Shown: positions 47,051 to 58,683, numbered from the stretch's first letter. The stretch is 64,000 nt of DNA from Mucidula mucida (GCA_015501055.1 JADNYV010000026.1:1-64000), one strand, 5' to 3'. The notes: generated from the letters alone by a model not told the origin. A program made the numbers and translations.

Positions 47051-48507
47051 CATGACCATCACCGACCTCCCAGAAGACATCCTGTACTGCGTTATATCTT
47101 TCCTGCATCCCTTTACTATCCTCCGTGTTCGACAGGTATGCAATCGCGTGTTTTGAAGATATCCACGTTCAACGGATTTCAGCTTTCCAAACACTTCGCT
47201 TCTCTTACTCGCCAACGAACCGTATGGTCCAATGTCTACCAGAGTTCGACCAGCTTCCTCCCGGATACAGCACCATCGGAACTAGATGCCGCAGAATTAG
47301 AGCGCATCGTCATTCGTTCATATAAATTAGATATGAACTGGGAGTTACCGACGCCCAAGATCGTCCAGCAGCGATTGCTCACTGGGAACCCGAACAAAAC
47401 GCCTCAAGAATCGATAAAGCTATACCACGGACGATATCTGATGGTTGGATCTCGGTCGTCGTTCGTGTTTTATGACCTAGACGCGGATACTTGGGACCAA
47501 GTAATATTTGGCTCAGGAAAAACGGACGCCACATTCACGTACTACCGCGCAAACACGGACCAGCCCTCGGAGGTGTCGTACATATCGGCCGTCGCGTCTA
47601 CGCGTTGGCCTACATACACCATGTACGTTTTTCGATCCCCTATTGAGCGACCGACTGATTATATCGCTGTTAGTCGAATATGGCGCATCGATTTCCAAGA
47701 ACGAAACTGCATCGGGTTGCGGACGTGCCGATTGGCCGCGCCATGTCGGGTTTTGCGAAGATTACGAGCGGGTGGCTGGTTCATGGATGTAACAAGGATT
47801 CCTCCAAGAGTTCATTCAACGCTGTCCTCTTCCATATACCGACACAGTACACGTATGAGGTGCCCGTATTCGTCATGGTATGTTCTCCAACCAGTTCATT
47901 TGAAGATACTCATTCCTTTGAGCAGCCATCTCAAGGAGATGAACGCATTTTCCAAATAGACTATATCATCACAGAATCCTACATCTTCCTACTCTATATC
48001 TCACGCCGACGCACCACGTTCGAGGCGTTCCCTCTTCCCGATACAACCGTGCCGCCCATAGGAACCCCGCTCCTTTCCAGTACACATGAGGGTAAGTGCC
48101 CTGGTGGGTTCACGGAGACGTCACTTGTCTACTCGCAGCCCAACGCAATGCGTCTCATAGCCAACGCGGTCACTGCGCCCTCCCAAGGCATGCGGTTCTT
48201 CGACGTGGAGCTCAATCCGAATGGATACATCACGTTTTCCGATGGGCTACATCACGCGTTCGATCCGGGATACAACATCCATATGTCGTACAGCAAGAAT
48301 GGCGCGCTTCGGGGCGTGTGTATGGCTCCGACGACGTTTGGGCTCCTGAGGATTGATGGGACAGACGAGCAGTTGCGTGTTAGTGATTTGGGCGGGCCGA
48401 ATCTGGAGTGGGAGGGCCCGCCTGCGTATGATATTGACTTTGACGGGTTTCGAGGGAGGCTGTGTCTTGTTCGCGATGAGGGTATAGTTATTATGGATTT
48501 TGTGTAG
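47051..48507 (+). CDS. F-box protein
   Basis: The first exon is a compact F-box, MTITDLPEDILYCVISFLHP followed by FTILRVRQ. An intron (GTATGC to TCAG) joins to LSKHFASLTRQRTVWSNVYQ. The body has beta-strand-like repeats: KLYHGRYLMVGSRSSFVFYD, a further intron near 47,630-47,680, GRAMSGFAKITSGWLVHGCN, DYIITESYIFLLYISRRRTT, and it closes with RLCLVRDEGIVIMDFV at 48,507. This pattern suggests an F-box plus beta-propeller-like domain, a mushroom-expanded class distinct from the leucine-rich F-box proteins at 2-10 kb. Substrate adaptor role inferred from the F-box only. Confidence 0.8.
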
Positions 48508-48800
48508 ATGGGTGTGTACTTAATTACTTATTTCGGACCAAGTTTAAAACATCACGGTGACTGAGATTATCTATTGAGGCGCCCTCTGATCGCCACCACC
48601 ACCACCTAAATTGACTCTAAGACTTGGCTTTTTGCGCTGCTGGATTCGGGCGGATAATAACGCGGATATGTAGGGTTGGGTCGTGAGTGATCGTACGACA
48701 TTGTACGCGCGATCATGCAAATAAGGGCTTGCATGCCCTTGACACCCTTCGTTCTTTTCCGGTAATAAAAAGTCCTTACCCCTGCTTTTCGGGTGACAGT

Positions 48801-50182
48801 ATGTCTTCACGACCCATAATCATTGTTACGGGGGCCAACAGGTGCGTGTTTCGCCCTCCACGCGTTCCATATTGACTGGCAATTACAGCGGCGTCGGCTT
48901 TGGGATATGCGAACGCCTTTTGCACCAGCTCTCGCACGCGGTACCTCCGGATATTGAGGCCCTGAATATCCCAACAGGCGCCGATTCTCTGCCCATTCCG
49001 AGCGATGGGGTGACCTTGATTATGGCGTGCAGGAGCGTCCAACGCGCCGAGGCAGCAAAGAAGGAATTATTACAGAGCTTGGATGCGTATATTCAGAGTC
49101 GCGTGCATACGGAGGGAGTGGTGGACGAGCACGCTGACAGTTTTCGTCTGAATGTGGAAATTGATGTCCTTGCTGTGGATCTGGCCGACCTGGCTAGTGT
49201 GTTTAGATTCACAGACCGAGTCAAAAAGAGGTGCGCGGTTGTTTCTCTTCTGTGCAGAGGTGGGCTTGACGTGAAATTTTCAAGTTACCCATACATCTCA
49301 CATCTCATTTTCAATGCTGGGAACGCGAGCTACGACCGGATTAGCTGGACGTTGCTGCTTAAGCAGATGCTCACCGACCCTTTCAACATCGCTTCGCAGC
49401 CCTCTTACAACCTGCATGTCACGGGCGAACGCAGCGTCGACGGTCTAGGCTGGATGTTCCAAGCAAACTTATTCTCGCACTATGTCATGGCAAGATGTCC
49501 TCCCTCAACCCGTCGCAGTCATCATGCTTACCCTCTTCTCAGTACCGAGAGTTAATACCCCTCCTCAAGTACACGCACGGGTCGCGCGTGATGTGGACTA
49601 CGTCGTCGAATGCATTTGCGCACGGATTCAGCTTGGACGACTGGCAGTTGACGGAGACACAGCAGCCGTACGAGCTCGTCAAGTTCGAGACGGAAATGCT
49701 CGCGGCGATACTAGATGAAGCTGCGGTGCAAAACTCGGATTCAATTCGCCATATTATCATGCACCCGGGTATATCGCGGACTGAGATTTCGGCCAAGCTC
49801 ACAGGCGCGGTTTTGAGGATGCTCCAGGTTCAGATTAGCTATCTCGTGCGTTTTGTCTCCTCCAACTATCAAATCGTCCCGCTGATGGATGTAGGCGCGT
49901 TTCGCTGGCTCGAAATACCATATGATTAAGCCCTATCTGGCTGCGGTGTCGGCTATATCTGCTACTTTGATGCCGCTCTCTGCCATCCCGTCGTTGCGCT
50001 CCGAGTCTGGGGCATATTGCCCTGCTGTTTTTGAGGCGATGATTAATCGCTGGGGGTATCCGAGGGTTGAAGTAAACCAGAGTAGGTTCTGGCCGCAACA
50101 TGAGGAGGAAGCGCGCGGTCTGGCTGAGAGATGCCAGGAGCTTTATACCAAGGTTGAGCAGGACCTGCGTACGAGCCTATAG
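48801..50182 (+). CDS. ERG27: 3-keto-steroid reductase (Erg27)
   Basis: The first exon, MSSRPIIIVTGAN, is completed across an intron to SGVGFGICERLLHQLSHAVP (TGxxxGxG). Then come GVTLIMACRSVQRAEAAKKE, LNVEIDVLAVDLADLASVFR, YPYISHLIFNAGNASYDRIS, VDGLGWMFQANLFSHYVM, YRELIPLLKYTHGSRVMWTT-SS, YELVKFETEMLAAILDEAAV and HPGISRTEIS. The insertions and the membrane-associated C-terminal region (MIKPYLAAVSAISATLMPLS) fit Erg27, the NADPH-dependent 3-ketoreductase in the C-4 demethylation complex of ergosterol synthesis at the ER. One intron (49,490-49,542) has a GC donor and AG acceptor; using it gives the only frame-preserving join. Ends at 50,182; intact. Confidence 0.88.
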
Positions 50183-50583
50183 ATCGGTCTTGAGGGGTTG
50201 GTATTATATTATACCTTATTTGTGGACGTCTCGAATTGGGGCGCTTAAAGTGATGTTTTTTCGTTTTCATAGACATACCCTCTAGATAATACTTCCTTTT
50301 GCAGGTCGAACCTCTTTGTCACGTCTAGCTGCACGCTTCGGTTTGGAACAAGGACCTCTTGTTCTTAAACGCTGTGGCGACATGCCACAGCCCTCGGATA
50401 ATTCGTCTCGAGCTACTCATATTATCAGTGTTCGATCTTCGTCAACTCTTTCGGGCACAACATCGCGTAGAGAACGCCAATGTAGCGCTATGAAGTGCTT
50501 TAAAATTCTGTGTTTGACCGCGTGTGCGAAGCGACAACAACGAAACTAAACTGCCTTTAGTGGTCTGCTTCCTTCGTCCCTAT
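50183..50583. other. Interval between ERG27 and exonuclease copy A
   Basis: About 400 bp. No gene seen and no copy of the terminal sequence found at 52,131 or 61,914, so the distal end of the duplicated segment is not marked here by an inverted repeat. Confidence 0.4.
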
Positions 50584-51696
50584 CTACCAATTGCTGAGAT
50601 ACTTGACCATCGCCACTATAATAACAATCATCAAAACTTCCGTGATAACCGTCATACTCCTCATGTCAAACTGCTGGTCGTCTCGATCCCATTCCTCCCT
50701 GATCTTCGCTCTCACTGTTATCGCACGGCAGACCCAACAGTCACGCCGCTTTTGTGTAAATGCTTCTACTGAGAGTGTTCTCTTGCAGGATATACACTCC
50801 GCAGTGGGGTACGACGGCTCCCGGAGGATTCCGAGAGGAAGGAGCGGGTGCGCCACATCACTCTTCGGCTGGTTGTTGCGCCACATGGACACATAGCGCA
50901 TGCTTTGGGAAGGGAGTTTGACCAAGTCGAGGAGGGTGTTCTCGATGAAGTGGTTGTATAGTGCATGGATCAAGAGCACGTCTGATGCGGCGTACCTGAG
51001 GTGTTGGTCGGTAAGAGGGCGTTCCATCCAGAGTGGGTGCGACACTGATAGGGAGATCACCATGGAGATCTTGTTTTTTTTTTTCAGAGTTGAGCCCAGC
51101 TTACCCGCCTGGTTTGTCTGAGCTTTGGGTACATCGAGGCCATGCTCCTCGACGCACTTCCTGAGCCCATTAAGCATCTGCACATTTGCATACATCGGCG
51201 CATTCGCATTCAAGAACGGCTGCCCTCTTACATCTGGAGGGTGCAGGAAGCCATACAACCTTCTGGCCTGATCATCCCGGTCTTCTCCTCGCGAGACGAC
51301 GTCCGCAATCTGCATATCAAGGACATTTTGCAATGTGACGTGGTGTTCGTGATATAGAGCCGAATAATCCTTCCTGCCGTCGAAGAAGACCTTACGGATA
51401 TCATTCGACTGCAAAAGATCGAATATGGGACGCAATTGCGTGGAGGAGAGATAGATAGTGTCGAAAATGTATGTGCGCAATGCGGTCGAAGTTGTCGTGC
51501 GAAGCGTCATTATCGAGAGGGCTCCGCCTGTTTCGCCGAGGTTTCGACCTTCGCATTTGACGATAAGGGTTGAGTTAGTTCGGAGGTCGCTATGAGCTTC
51601 TTCCAAAGAAGTAACATCGTTGCAAAGTGTGAAATCATGAAGCAGCAGGTCGGTCGTCGTATACAGGTCATTCTTTAGAGCTGATGTCAACGACAC
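50584..51696 (-). CDS. 3'-5' exonuclease-domain protein, copy A (catalytic Asp replaced)
   Basis: A frame of 370 codons opening at about 51,696; there is no ATG at the frame start, and a CTTCACAG sequence just upstream suggests a 3' splice site and an upstream first exon. The fold is DEDD-type 3'-5' exonuclease (Egalitarian/RNase D-like): exo I LIVKCEGRNLG, exo II KVFFDGRKDYSALYHEHHVT, exo III YAASDVLLIHALYNHFIE. Exo I normally has D-x-E, but here Asp is Lys (VKCEG). The C-terminus has CISC and CWVC pairs, a probable zinc ribbon. An inverted paralogue lies at 62.3-63.4 kb and keeps VDFEG. The loss of a metal ligand suggests an inactive or RNA-binding-only protein. Role unknown. Confidence 0.75.
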   Translation of the reverse strand: MSLTSALKNDLYTTTDLLLHDFTLCNDVTSLEEAHSDLRTNSTLIVKCEGRNLGETGGALSIMTLRTTTSTALRTYIFDTIYLSSTQLRPIFDLLQSNDIRKVFFDGRKDYSALYHEHHVTLQNVLDMQIADVVSRGEDRDDQARRLYGFLHPPDVRGQPFLNANAPMYANVQMLNGLRKCVEEHGLDVPKAQTNQAGKLGSTLKKKNKISMVISLSVSHPLWMERPLTDQHLRYAASDVLLIHALYNHFIENTLLDLVKLPSQSMRYVSMWRNNQPKSDVAHPLLPLGILREPSYPTAECISCKRTLSVEAFTQKRRDCWVCRAITVRAKIREEWDRDDQQFDMRSMTVITEVLMIVIIVAMVKYLSNW

Positions 51697-52131
51697 TGTG
51701 AAGATGGAGAAAGAAGTACTGGAAATTGGGCGTGTTTGGTGGCAGCATTGGAGACGCTGAGTAGTATACTAAGAACACGACTCCAAAAGTGGACTCGCCT
51801 TGATTTGAATGATATCTATGTTCTCGAAGTGCATTCATCCATCGTTCAAAGGAGTAGGTCGTTTGTTCTAAATCTGCCAAAGCGCGAAGGTCATGAGACG
51901 AGATTTCATAGAACGAAATTAACTGATTATCTTGTCAGGTGGTGAAGACAGATCCTCTTCTTGTCTAGAGCCGTGGAGGTTATCTCTGACTCATGTATCA
52001 TATCCATTACGACAGACCACGAGCTACGAAGGCGTAAGAATCGTCCCTGTGGCGAATCGCATGTTCCGGGCTGCACGAAGAGACCTGTACCGAGGCTGTC
52101 AGACTGAGTCAGAGCCAGAATCTATTCAATC
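50590..52131 (-). mobile_element. Duplicated exonuclease-bearing segment, copy A, with TA-bounded end
   Basis: The segment runs from its outer end at 52,131 (read on the minus strand as GATTGAATAGATTCTGGCTC) through about 430 bp of non-coding DNA into exonuclease copy A. The same order occurs on the plus strand from 61,914, inverted and about 10 kb away. Immediately outside the end is TA (52,132-52,133) followed by GCTTCCCCATAGGCAATACG, which matches one side of an uninterrupted site at 58,161. Similarity between copies stops inside the last 60 bp of coding sequence. This is interpreted as one end of a mobile or transposon-captured segment. Confidence 0.55.
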
Positions 52132-52386
52132 TAGCTTCCCCATAGGCAATACGCTTGACAACCGTGAGTGCAGACGATGACGGTGCGGCACTTGTTTTTT
52201 GACATAACAGTCCAAATGAGGAAGGTCGATCAAATAGCACCATGCGCACCGCTTTGGGAGGGCCGTTTACTCAAACTCCATCACCACAGACTGGCTTGCC
52301 AGGCCAGTCTGCCATACTTTTGACTCAACCCCAGGGAGCGCCGACATTTTGTGTACATATATAACCCTTCCAATCTTTTTTTCCGA

Positions 52387-54031
52387 ATGTTATCCTACAC
52401 GCCCGCCCCGCCCCGGAGGACACACCGGAAACGCATCTCTGCATTGCGTCTGTCGTCCGACACGACTGCCACCCTCCCCGAGTACAACGCGCCTAGTCCC
52501 TGGCAGCGTCCGGATTTCAGCTCCCCGTCTGACCTCCCGCCAGACTATCCAGACAGTGCAGAGGAGGCTGACGACGACACGGACGACGACTCCACGCTTG
52601 TCTATCAGCCTCAGACACCATCGCGGCCATCGCCCTCGCCACGACGTACAAGGCGGTTTCCCCCACAACATAGGCGAAAGCCATCCACTAGCCCTCCCAC
52701 TACCGACTCGTTCCTGGATTCTCTCCTGGAACGTAGCGTGCACGCCCTGGAAATGTCAAATGCATTGCTGCAGCAGTCATCGCTGTCCACGCATTCCCAT
52801 TTCTCGTCATCAGACTCCCAGCTAGACCAGGCACATTCACGGGGTTTTTCGTCCCGACTACGCGACGTTCACGAAGTGTGGCAGGACGATCTCGAAGAGA
52901 TAAGCAGAGATGTTGACAGGCTTTTTGAAGAAGGCAGCAGTAACAAGCGGAATAGTGTCAGCTCAATGCGGTCGGAAGGAAGTATCAGTATGAGCTTACC
53001 AGCGTCGTCGTTGGCGGCAGAGATGCACAGGCACAATCGTCGTCGGCCGTCCTTGGACCTTGGAGAAGTCGCAGCTAGTACAGTTGCACCCCCAGCCCAG
53101 CTGCGACTGGAGCCCGTCGGCCGTGCCCGTCTTGTCGCACCTCCACCGCGAGCGATGACCCAGTACGTTGCGAGCAATGCCGATCTCGACACCATTACCT
53201 TGCCCTCAACCCTCGGCCTGCGGTCCGCCGCATCCGCGCATTCCACACTATCAGCACCTCCCCCTGCACCACCACCGTCTTCAACCCGTGCTTACAATAT
53301 GCTATCCTCATTCGTCAATCAAGCCGGGCCTTCCACTTCCTCATCTGCCTTGTCATCCCGACGATCCTCCTTCCTTTCTAAACGCAGCTCAAGTTCAAGC
53401 ACTGAACGTGGTGCGAAGACACCGGACATTTCCCGCTCCACAAAATGCTCACCAATAATGACTATACGTTCTCGTTCACAAACTCCGAAACCGATTCCTA
53501 CTATTGAAGAGTGCTCGCCCTTATCCTCTTCATCATCCTCTGACGATTGTCGCGCCAAAATGACTGTAAAGAGTCTGCGCAAAATTCTCGACGACTTACC
53601 GCAACCTCCACCACCCCTGTTGTTCCGCTCACGAAGCGATTTCCCATTTCCCCTGCATCCCGCCAGAAGCGAGCACTTCTACAGCGACGGCGTCAATATC
53701 GCGGCTGTTCACCAAGGGCACGCATTCGTCTTCCACTCGTCCGCCTTCACCGCCGAGACAGAGCGTATTGAAAGCCCCTACTCCTTCGAGCTCGGGCCGG
53801 TCCACGCCAAAGCGCATAAGCTTCGCAGAGCTTCCAGAGGCGCACCAGAGCAAGACGGGCAAGTTTAGGAAAAAGAAGAAGAGAAAAGGGAAAGAGAAGG
53901 AGGAGGAACAGGCCAACTGGTGGATGAGCTGGTTGACAAGTGGGATTACGAGCAATGAGGATCGAATGGAGGACCGCATACAGCGCGGCTGGGGTGGCCC
54001 CAGTGCGAGGATGGACGACTGGGCCATATGA
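52387..54031 (+). CDS. Serine/proline-rich conserved basidiomycete protein, frame change near C-terminus
   Basis: ATG 52,387 opens MLSYTPAPPRRTHRKRISAL. The frame has long low-complexity Ser/Pro/Arg regions plus ordered islands: SFLDSLLERSVHALEMSNAL, VHEVWQDDLEEISRDVDRLF (helical) and MTVKSLRKILDDLPQPPPPL. This frame ends at 53,868. A second frame from about 53,765 carries a clearly conserved tail, GRSTPKRISFAELPE, then a lysine-rich stretch, WWMSWLTSG, and MEDRIQRGWGGPSARMDDWA, ending at 54,031. The switch of frame fits one lost base near 53,765 or an unseen intron. I recall similar C-termini in other basidiomycete hypotheticals but no function. A TATATAA lies at 52,358-52,364, close to the start. 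Confidence 0.65.
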
Positions 54032-54427
54032 TCCCAAGTCGAGACGATGCTTTATATCATTAACATTTATCCTTCTATACCCGCATTCCCATCGTTTGAG
54101 GCCTTTAGGGCTAATCATCTGTATCCATTACTCTTGCTTGTAGAAGCAAATGTCAATGTCACGACCATCAGCTTCGTCAATACCATCCAGAAAACGAGTG
54201 AAAGCCATGTATGGATTATAGCTGAAGCAGTACAACAGAACAACAACAAGGGTATGTATGTAAAGCGTCATGAAAGCAGGTATATATATAAGGGAGAGAA
54301 ATGCAGTAGAGACGACTACACGCAGTTGTTCACAGTAACGATCAACAAGAAACAACACCCTAACCAACAACAACAAAGATACGTCCGTAAAGAGAGAGAG
54401 AGAGAGAGAAACACCGGCTCCATCAGA

Positions 54428-55079
54428 TCACAAAGTGATCCAGGCGAGCAGTCCAGCAGCAGCAACGCTGAGGGCTGCGGAGAAGTGCAAAGAGGCAGCG
54501 CCGTCAGTCTGTGAAGCAGCCGAGCCAGAGGAGGTCGAGGAGGAGCCCGTGGAGGATGCTCCCGAGCCAGACGTACGCGTGCCTGAACCACTGGCAGCGA
54601 CGGAGCTTGTTCTAAATGACGAGTTGAACATGCGAACAGAAGGGAGGGGGGGGAAAGTGTCACTCACGAATCACACCCCGAATCGCACGCGGCGGCAACG
54701 GGGAACGCCGCCGACTTTGCGTAAACGTCGTTGTCGTCCGTGATGTTCGTGAATTGGTATACGTATCCCGAGCTAAAAAGAAAAAGGTCAACAACAAAGC
54801 CTCAACTTGGAGGAGAAATGAGGCAGACTCACTCGACTGGGATAGACGGGAGCTCGAACGTGATCGAGTGGTTCGCGACGGGCACGTTGTTCGCGATGGC
54901 GAAGCGGTTGTTGAACGTGTCCTCCTTGAAAATGAAGATGTTGAATTGGGGTCCCCGTTGTCGCTCGTCCACGAGATGGTCGTGTTGGACGACGAGTGGA
55001 TGTTGCTTGGGAGCGTCGCGATCTCGAGCGCGAGCGCAGAGGACGCGGCGAGGGAAAGGAGGACGGTGAGGGCGAGCAT
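54428..55079 (-). CDS. Kre9/KNH-like GPI-anchored protein, copy 1 (one frame break)
   Basis: The signal peptide MLALTVLLSLAASSALALEI precedes NTTISWTSDNGDP and, one base out of frame, FNIFIFKEDTFNNRFAIANN. An intron follows, then GYVYQFTNITDDNDVYAKSA. This is the immunoglobulin-like Kre9/KNH N-terminal domain of Ser-Thr-rich GPI proteins. The last exon is Ser/Thr/Gly-rich (GSGASSTGSSSTSSGSAASQ) and ends LSVAAAGLLAWITL, a GPI-attachment tail. The missing base is a C in the GACCCC run near 54,950. The family is secreted to the cell surface and is linked to beta-1,6-glucan assembly in yeasts; the role in mushrooms is unproven. It lies in tandem with a paralogue at 55,613. Confidence 0.75.
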
Positions 55080-55612
55080 TTCTTTTTTTTTTCTGGCTTG
55101 GCTTCGTGGTGGGAAGAGAATAGCCTTGGGAGCAATTTGTACGCATGCTTTTGGCCTGGATCAAGGAGCGTGAGAGCCTGCATCTACTAATCACCTGGAT
55201 CAGAAGCCCACAGATCAATTCAGGAACAATGGCGGAGGAACTGGGCGGAGCGGTGCACGGGGATTTGCACGCGACTCAAGCTCCTCGTCTCAAGTCCGTC
55301 GTTTTGGAAATCCAAGGAATTGAGCTTACACGCGGAAGGAAGCAAGACGTAGTAACCAACGGATGCTTCAGAATACAGTAAAAGGATGTGCGACAACAAC
55401 AACAAAGACCGAACTAAACGCGGAAATGATAACAGATGCGAAAGAAGACTGAGGAAGTATGATCGTCAGTCATGTGTGTAGTAAAAAATGGCAAAGTATG
55501 TGTAGCAGTACGTGAAAGTGTCAAGTCCGTGTAAGAGTAATAACTAGGTCGTGTCCACGTTAACGTCCAATGTCCAGCAACCGAGAGAGTAAAGGACTCC
55601 GTGGAGCACATT

Positions 55613-56313
55613 TTAGAGCGTCATCCATGCCAAGAGACCAGCAAGCACGCCAGCCGCAGCTGACGATGACAGGCCAACGGATGCATTGTCACTCGTAGTT
55701 TGGCTGGCAGCAGAGGCGGAAGCCGAACCCGTGCTACTGCCAGATGCGATACCCGTCCTGGTGCTAGAACCAGTGGCGGTACCGGTCCCAGAAACGGGCG
55801 AAGTTGCCGTCCTACGGATGTTCTTAGTATAGTTTAATGTGCCAAATTTATCGCAAAAAACCCACGTCAGTGCGGTGGTCGTGCTCGTACCCGTCCCAGT
55901 AGAAGAACCGGACACCGTCGACGAAAGTAAATCCTCGACAGAAAAGGTGGACGTCTGGGTAAAGATGTCGTTGATGTTCGAAATGTTCACAAACTGAATG
56001 GTATAGCCGCCCCTGTGCGATCCGTCAGTCACATATCGGCAGCGCCACAACGCGGAAGCCATGCTTACCCTGAGGGTATTTGGGGAAGAGTCAACGTCAA
56101 CGTGTTTAACGAGGGCTGCACGTTGTTGGCAATGGCGAATTGCCTGTTGAAGCTGTCATTGATGAGCTCGATGCTGAAGACGGGGTCGCTGCTCTGGCTG
56201 GTCCAATTGATGGTGAGGGAGGATGATGAGCGCACGGTGTCGGTGGGATCCTCGACCTGCAGCGCAAAGGCTGAGGCAACTAATGAAAGGGCAACGAGGC
56301 GGAGAGCAAACAT
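55613..56313 (-). CDS. Kre9/KNH-like GPI-anchored protein, copy 2
   Basis: Signal peptide MFALRLVALSLVASAFALQV, then SSLTINWTSQSSDPVFSIEL and NDSFNRQFAIANNVQPSLNT, an intron, and GGYTIQFVNISNINDIFTQT: the same Kre9/KNH domain as its neighbour. A second, 54-nt intron near 55,813-55,866 (GTGGGT to CCGTAG with a TACTAAG branch site) is a multiple of three, so its removal does not change frame. The tail is Ser/Thr/Gly-rich, ending AAAGVLAGLLAWMTL, a GPI signal. A TATA-like TTATAAG lies about 60 bp upstream of the ATG. Intact, unlike copy 1, and probably its tandem paralogue. Confidence 0.82.
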
Positions 56314-58683
56314 CGTAAAGCGTGGAGGTCGTAAAGGTGGAAAGTGGGCAAAGCACGGCGTGGGATGGAGGCCTTATAACGGGCCTAAAATTAAGTTTAT
56401 GAGGAATCAAAATCATTACGTCACTCTTACATCCCGTGGTCGTGAGTTCCCGCTCCTTCGTGCGAGGAACCGTCCAGGTTCTCTTCGCGTATAAGATGCC
56501 TTCCGATCTGTCTCCCAAAGCATAACAACCTTTGAGGACGTACCAAGCAAGGCGACGAATGCGACAGAATTGTGCATATTGTTGGAGCCACCACGCTCTT
56601 CTCCACTGTTCTCCGCCATTCCATCGGAAACACATGAATACCAATTTTCCCCTGCCGTGGCGTCATCGAACAGGATCCATCTCAAGTATCCCCGTTTTAT
56701 GTACAACAGCATCTGTGTCTGATGACCGTAATCGGTGGATGGGGGCGATGAGGCGCTTTGAGGGAATGGCCGTGGCAGATGGATACGAACAGTTGAAGCT
56801 AGAGGTAGCGAAAGACTGCAGCTTCTTAACAATCATAATGCTTCGTCGTTGCATTGAGCAGCATGTGAAACGAGGTTGCAACGAGGCCAGTCTCGATTAC
56901 AGTACCCTTCTGAATGACTGTCCATTTCGGCCGCGGGAGCACGTCTGGATTAAGTTTGACTGAGTCGGGGGCCGAACGCTGGGTGCTAGGCTTCTCACCT
57001 GTTAACTTAGTATGCCAGCTCCTTCTCTGCTACATGTAACACTAGTAGCAATCGGCACCGCCGGTGCTGCAACCCAAGGAGCTCAGAATTGAAGGATGCG
57101 GCGACGTCCATCCAGGCTAAGAATGGCGCCGTTCCAACCGTTGTCAAATCAAATCCTGTTCGGATCTCACAACACCTCTACCAGCAGGTGCTGTCAATCC
57201 TACAACGAAATGTTGACAGTCAACTTTCCGGACAGTTTATACAAAGCAGCGAGAAGCTTCTCCAGCAAATGACAAAGAAGGTTGCTCGAGTAGTCTGACA
57301 CTAGGCCTCCTTTGATTCCAAGACGATTCTGAGTTTGAACTCTTCTTCAACGTTCTCCGAACGAGAGACACGGCACCCCTTACGGCCGAGGCACGTAAAG
57401 AACCAAGTCTCTGCTTCGAAACGATGCGCCTCGAACGGGTATTGGACTAAGAGGGACCCTAAACAGTCAGAAATGTATAAAGGACGACGCTTGACGACTC
57501 ACCCAACAACACTTGAGCTCCGTCATCGCACACCCTCGAAGGTATAATGTGCCGCGACGAGCGAGTCTGAAGACGCAGGTGATAACATGCTCAAAATTCA
57601 GCAATCATCCAGCTTCGTTCTACCAATAGCATTGCTTTCGGCCTGTCGCCAAGTCCTGATGTACCAAACGCGCATTTCACGATGTCGACGCGAATCGCCG
57701 AATCACTCAGAGAAAGGCTGTAGGTCTAGCTGGCGTGCGGTGTGATATGTAGGGAGAACTCGCATCGGGAACAACCCTTCGCGTCAAACCCATAATAGTC
57801 GTCGCGTAATTCGTCTTTTTGAGAGCCCAAAAAGTCAGTGCGAGACATTAGGGAATGATAGAGCTTCTACCTTGACTGGAGCCGTCAATTCGAAAGGAGC
57901 TCGGGGCAAATTGGGACAGCGCTCGTCCAAATACAAAAGCACAGCGGGTGAGGACCCCGACTTCTACGCTTATGAGCGAGAACTGACGCGTGATTCATAG
58001 ACAGCGAATGACAATAACCTGCGACAATGGCGTGGTTTAGATTTACATTGAAGGGCGAGCTGGGTCGCGGTGATGGTATTGGAGACAGAGATTCGCCCAC
58101 GTGGGCATTGAGGATTTGTTGAAGACTCACGGTTGTCAAGCGTACTGCCTATTGGGAAGCTACACCGCCAAAGTGCCTCCAGGTTGGATCGAGGTGGAAC
58201 GATCGTGCGTGACACATGAGCTTCTCACCTTGCTGCAAGTCGGTGTCCATGTGGAAGCCATCAGAAATCGTAATGGGGGAGACCCTTGATCCAGGGGACC
58301 CGACGGCGGATGGCTTCAAGGGAGTCGTCAAGATGGATTCCATGTGGGCAAACGGCGGGGAACCATGTCAAGTGCATCGAGTCCCGACATCAACATTCTC
58401 GTTTGACAGCCATGGTGATCCTGTTGTTGTAAGGTTGAAGAGATGTTGGCTAGCTGAGGTACCCACCTCATTTTATTGTAGGCTCTGCATGTTACACAGA
58501 CACCTTAGGAATCACAGCAGGGTTTAAAAAATCAAAATCATTAAAATAGCATTGTGAAAACAGTGGAAGAATGCGAAATGACTACGGCTATGATATATGA
58601 GACTGGCACAAGGGCGGTAAGGCATGATGCTGTAATGACTGTGGGGTATGCGAGGTGAATGGCTACTTGATGGCGAGTCGCGA
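56314..58683. other. Gene-poor interval with repeat fragments
   Basis: Open frames here (for example 56,416-56,832 minus and 57,089-57,298 plus) show no family signature. The second has a helical, Gln/Lys-rich reading (NVDSQLSGQFIQSSEKLLQQ) that could be a small exon but finds no partners. The part at 58,126-58,300 belongs to the repeat described separately. Confidence 0.4.
58126..58270 (-). repeat. Uninterrupted copy of the sequence split at both exonuclease segment ends
   Basis: On the minus strand this reads ...GGAGGCACTTTGGCGGTG, TA (58,161-58,162), GCTTCCCAATAGGCAGTACG, CTTGACAACCGTGAGT. The left half matches DNA just before the TA at 61,912; the right half matches DNA just after the TA at 52,132. 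At neither of those places do both halves occur together. It is therefore a candidate empty target site, or a paralogue of the interrupted target. The left half extends about 90 bp with weaker similarity; the right half ends at a GTGAGT. Confidence 0.6.
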
